A stretch of DNA of 7,580 nucleotides from Lachnoclostridium sp. UBA1434 (GTDB taxonomy: Bacteria > Bacillota > Clostridia > Lachnospirales > Lachnospiraceae). The DNA lies in NCBI GenBank assembly GCA_002329645.1, contig DCTS01000064.1, positions 1-7,580 on the forward strand, written 5' to 3'. The translations under genes and the position numbers were made by a program. Below are positions 6,726 to 7,580 of the stretch, one piece after another. A model generated the notes under the pieces. The model saw nothing but the letters and a program-made list of their open reading frames with translations. It did no database searches and was not told where the DNA came from. How positions within the stretch are numbered: position 1 is the first letter of the stretch; each line of letters starts with the position of its first letter.

Positions 6726-7214
6726 ATGCATAATAAAGAATTCCATACCGTTCGCGGATATCAGCTTATAAAACAGAAACAGGGACAACTTACTCCGGCA
6801 ATGGAGGATTATCTTGAGATGATATACAGAAACAGTATGGACAAGGGTTATATAAGAATGGGAAAGCTTGCACAGCTTCTCAATGTCAGCGTGCCCTCCG
6901 CATCCAGGATGGTGAAGAGGCTGAGCAGCCTCGGATTGCTGGAGTTTGAAAAATACGGGCTGATTTTTCTGAATGATAATGGCAGGGAGATAGGGGAATA
7001 TCTATTGGAGCGCCACAGGATACTGGAGGATTTCTTAAGACTGCTGGATTGTAAAGACAATCTTCTGCAGCAGACGGAGATGATAGAGCATGATATTAGT
7101 CCGGAACTATTAGTGAATATTCAGATACTTAACAGCTTCTTTACCCGGCATGATGATATTAAAACTTTGTACCTGATTTACAGGTCCGGCTGCGATAAAG
7201 AATTGATTATATAA
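6726..7214 (+). CDS. DtxR/MntR-family metal-dependent transcriptional regulator
   Basis: This is a DNA-binding metalloregulator, expected to repress feoAB and perhaps itself when Fe(II) or Mn(II) is bound. From ATG 6726 it has 162 residues. A winged helix spans about 26-85 (MEDYLEMIY, then VSVPSASRMVKRLSSLG as recognition region and a wing around EKYGLIFL). A metal-binding dimerisation domain follows to about 140, with no C-terminal SH3 domain. Aligned by eye to Bacillus subtilis MntR, the ligands Asp8, Glu11, His77, Glu99, Glu102 and His103 correspond to Asp28, Glu31, His97, Glu118, Glu121 and His122, all present. DtxR/IdeR has Met10 and Cys102 at two of these places. The frame extends back to an ATG at 6663, but that start lacks a ribosome site and would add a lysine-rich 21-residue tail; ATG 6726 has AAGG at 6713-6716, 9 nt upstream. 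Divergence from feoAB suggests iron control; Mn sensing is also possible. Confidence 0.88.
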   Translation: MHNKEFHTVRGYQLIKQKQGQLTPAMEDYLEMIYRNSMDKGYIRMGKLAQLLNVSVPSASRMVKRLSSLGLLEFEKYGLIFLNDNGREIGEYLLERHRILEDFLRLLDCKDNLLQQTEMIEHDISPELLVNIQILNSFFTRHDDIKTLYLIYRSGCDKELII

Positions 7215-7440
7215 GATCAGGGTAATAGTACGTAAAATATATTATTATGTGAATTTAATTAACTTATTACTGGAAGAGAATAGCATAAAAATGACAAAAT
7301 AATTCCCTGTAGTTTACTATATATACATAATATGGTAATATTAGATTATAATAACATGCAAATGGAAAGATATTAAAAACCAGGTTTTCAGCAAGGATAA
7401 AAATAAATACAGTTTTGCCATTGCATGAAAGGAGTTGTTT
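7215..7440. other. AT-rich intergenic region with sparse promoter-like signals
   Basis: No convincing gene was found here. A weak AU-rich 6-bp inverted repeat at 7230-7250 (ACGTAA/TTATGT arms) follows the regulator but lacks a T-run. CAGGG at 7218-7222 and CCCTG at 7305-7309 could pair only across about 80 nt. I see no clear terminator for the regulator. The right half contains a -10-like TATAAT and a small dyad, listed separately. Confidence 0.6.
7333..7388 (+). promoter_or_regulatory. Possible promoter with TATAAT and a downstream 13-bp dyad
   Basis: TATAAT at 7347-7352 (+) lies within an imperfect 24-bp palindrome at 7333-7356 (TGGTAATA on the left, TAATAACA on the right, 8 of 12 pairs). 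The -35 position at 17-bp spacing is TACATA, a weak match. About 18 bp after the expected start point is a perfect dyad AAAACC-A-GGTTTT (7376-7388), too tight for a strong RNA hairpin and more like a protein binding site. It would serve the short reading frames from 7441 onward. In such AT-rich DNA the -10 match could be chance. Confidence 0.3.
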
Positions 7441-7491
7441 ATGGTTATTAAGGAATGGAGCCCGTTTTATGGATACATATTCTATGGATAA
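7441..7491 (+). CDS. Possible 16-residue small protein or leader peptide
   Basis: ATG 7441 opens a frame of 16 codons, MVIKEWSPFYGYIFYG, ending with TAA at 7489-7491. A strong AAAGGAG site (7428-7434) lies 6 nt upstream, as good as those of the full genes here. The peptide is aromatic-rich (one Trp, two Phe, three Tyr) with no recognisable family. It ends 50 nt before the next start codon, which also has a good ribosome site and also begins ATGGTTA. It could be a translated leader, a small membrane-associated peptide, the remnant of a truncated gene, or a chance frame. Nothing in the sequence decides among these. Confidence 0.35.
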   Translation: MVIKEWSPFYGYIFYG

Positions 7492-7541
7492 ATAGTAATA
7501 TGGGCACCTATAATTTAAATACCTGCCATAAGGAGAAATAT

Positions 7542-7580
7542 ATGGTTAGAAAAGTATGTATTATTATTTTTGTATGCTGC
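7542..7580 (+). CDS. Start of an unidentified gene (partial, hydrophobic N-terminus)
   Basis: ATG at 7542 follows AAGGAG (7530-7535) with a 6-nt spacer and is open to the window edge, giving MVRKVCIIIFVCC. The pattern of Met, two basic residues, then a hydrophobic run suggests a signal peptide or first membrane segment. The cysteines could belong to a lipobox further on, but only 13 residues are visible, so no family can be named. Confidence 0.55.
   Translation, partial: MVRKVCIIIFVCC

Overview
The window looks like chromosomal DNA of a strictly anaerobic, low-to-moderate-GC member of the Bacillota, most likely class Clostridia and perhaps a Lachnospiraceae-type organism. The basis is a single-chain pyruvate:ferredoxin oxidoreductase, strong AGGAGG-type Shine-Dalgarno sites, AT-rich intergenic DNA, a probable TTG start, and a clostridial-style FeoA/FeoB ferrous-iron system beside a DtxR/MntR-family regulator. 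The placement is inference from gene content and style; no database search was possible.

Layout. Positions 1-67 probably hold the last codons of an upstream + strand gene. Positions 68-310 hold a GC-rich patch ending in a T7 run (possible terminator), an extended -10 promoter, and a long perfect inverted repeat in the leader of the next gene. Positions 311-3850 (+) encode a complete PFOR (nifJ, 1179 aa) with every catalytic and cluster residue I could check in place. A strong intrinsic terminator follows at 3914-3955. On the - strand, feoA (6587-6348, probable TTG start) lies upstream of feoB (6195-4045), so the operon converges on nifJ. The two feo genes are separated by an unusually long 152-nt gap containing a stable hairpin. 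Divergent from feoA is a + strand metalloregulator (6726-7214) whose metal ligands match MntR rather than DtxR/IdeR. The shared intergenic region carries an interrupted palindrome that is a reasonable operator candidate. Positions 7215-7440 are AT-rich, with a -10-like element and a 13-bp dyad. Two short reading frames with good ribosome binding sites follow: a 16-codon ORF at 7441-7491, and the first 13 codons of a gene running off the window at 7542.

How the genes fit together. FeoB imports Fe(II) under anoxic conditions with FeoA as its cytoplasmic accessory protein, and the divergent regulator is the obvious candidate to sense Fe(II)/Mn(II) and repress feoAB. PFOR carries three [4Fe-4S] clusters and is a major consumer of iron in such cells, but it is convergent with feoAB and has its own promoter and terminator, so the adjacency need not be functional.

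No mobile element, CRISPR array, tRNA, rRNA or convincing new multi-gene system was seen. The points worth a second look are regulatory: the nifJ leader hairpin, the feo/regulator palindrome, the feoA-feoB hairpin, the MntR-like ligand set, and the small ORF region at the right edge.
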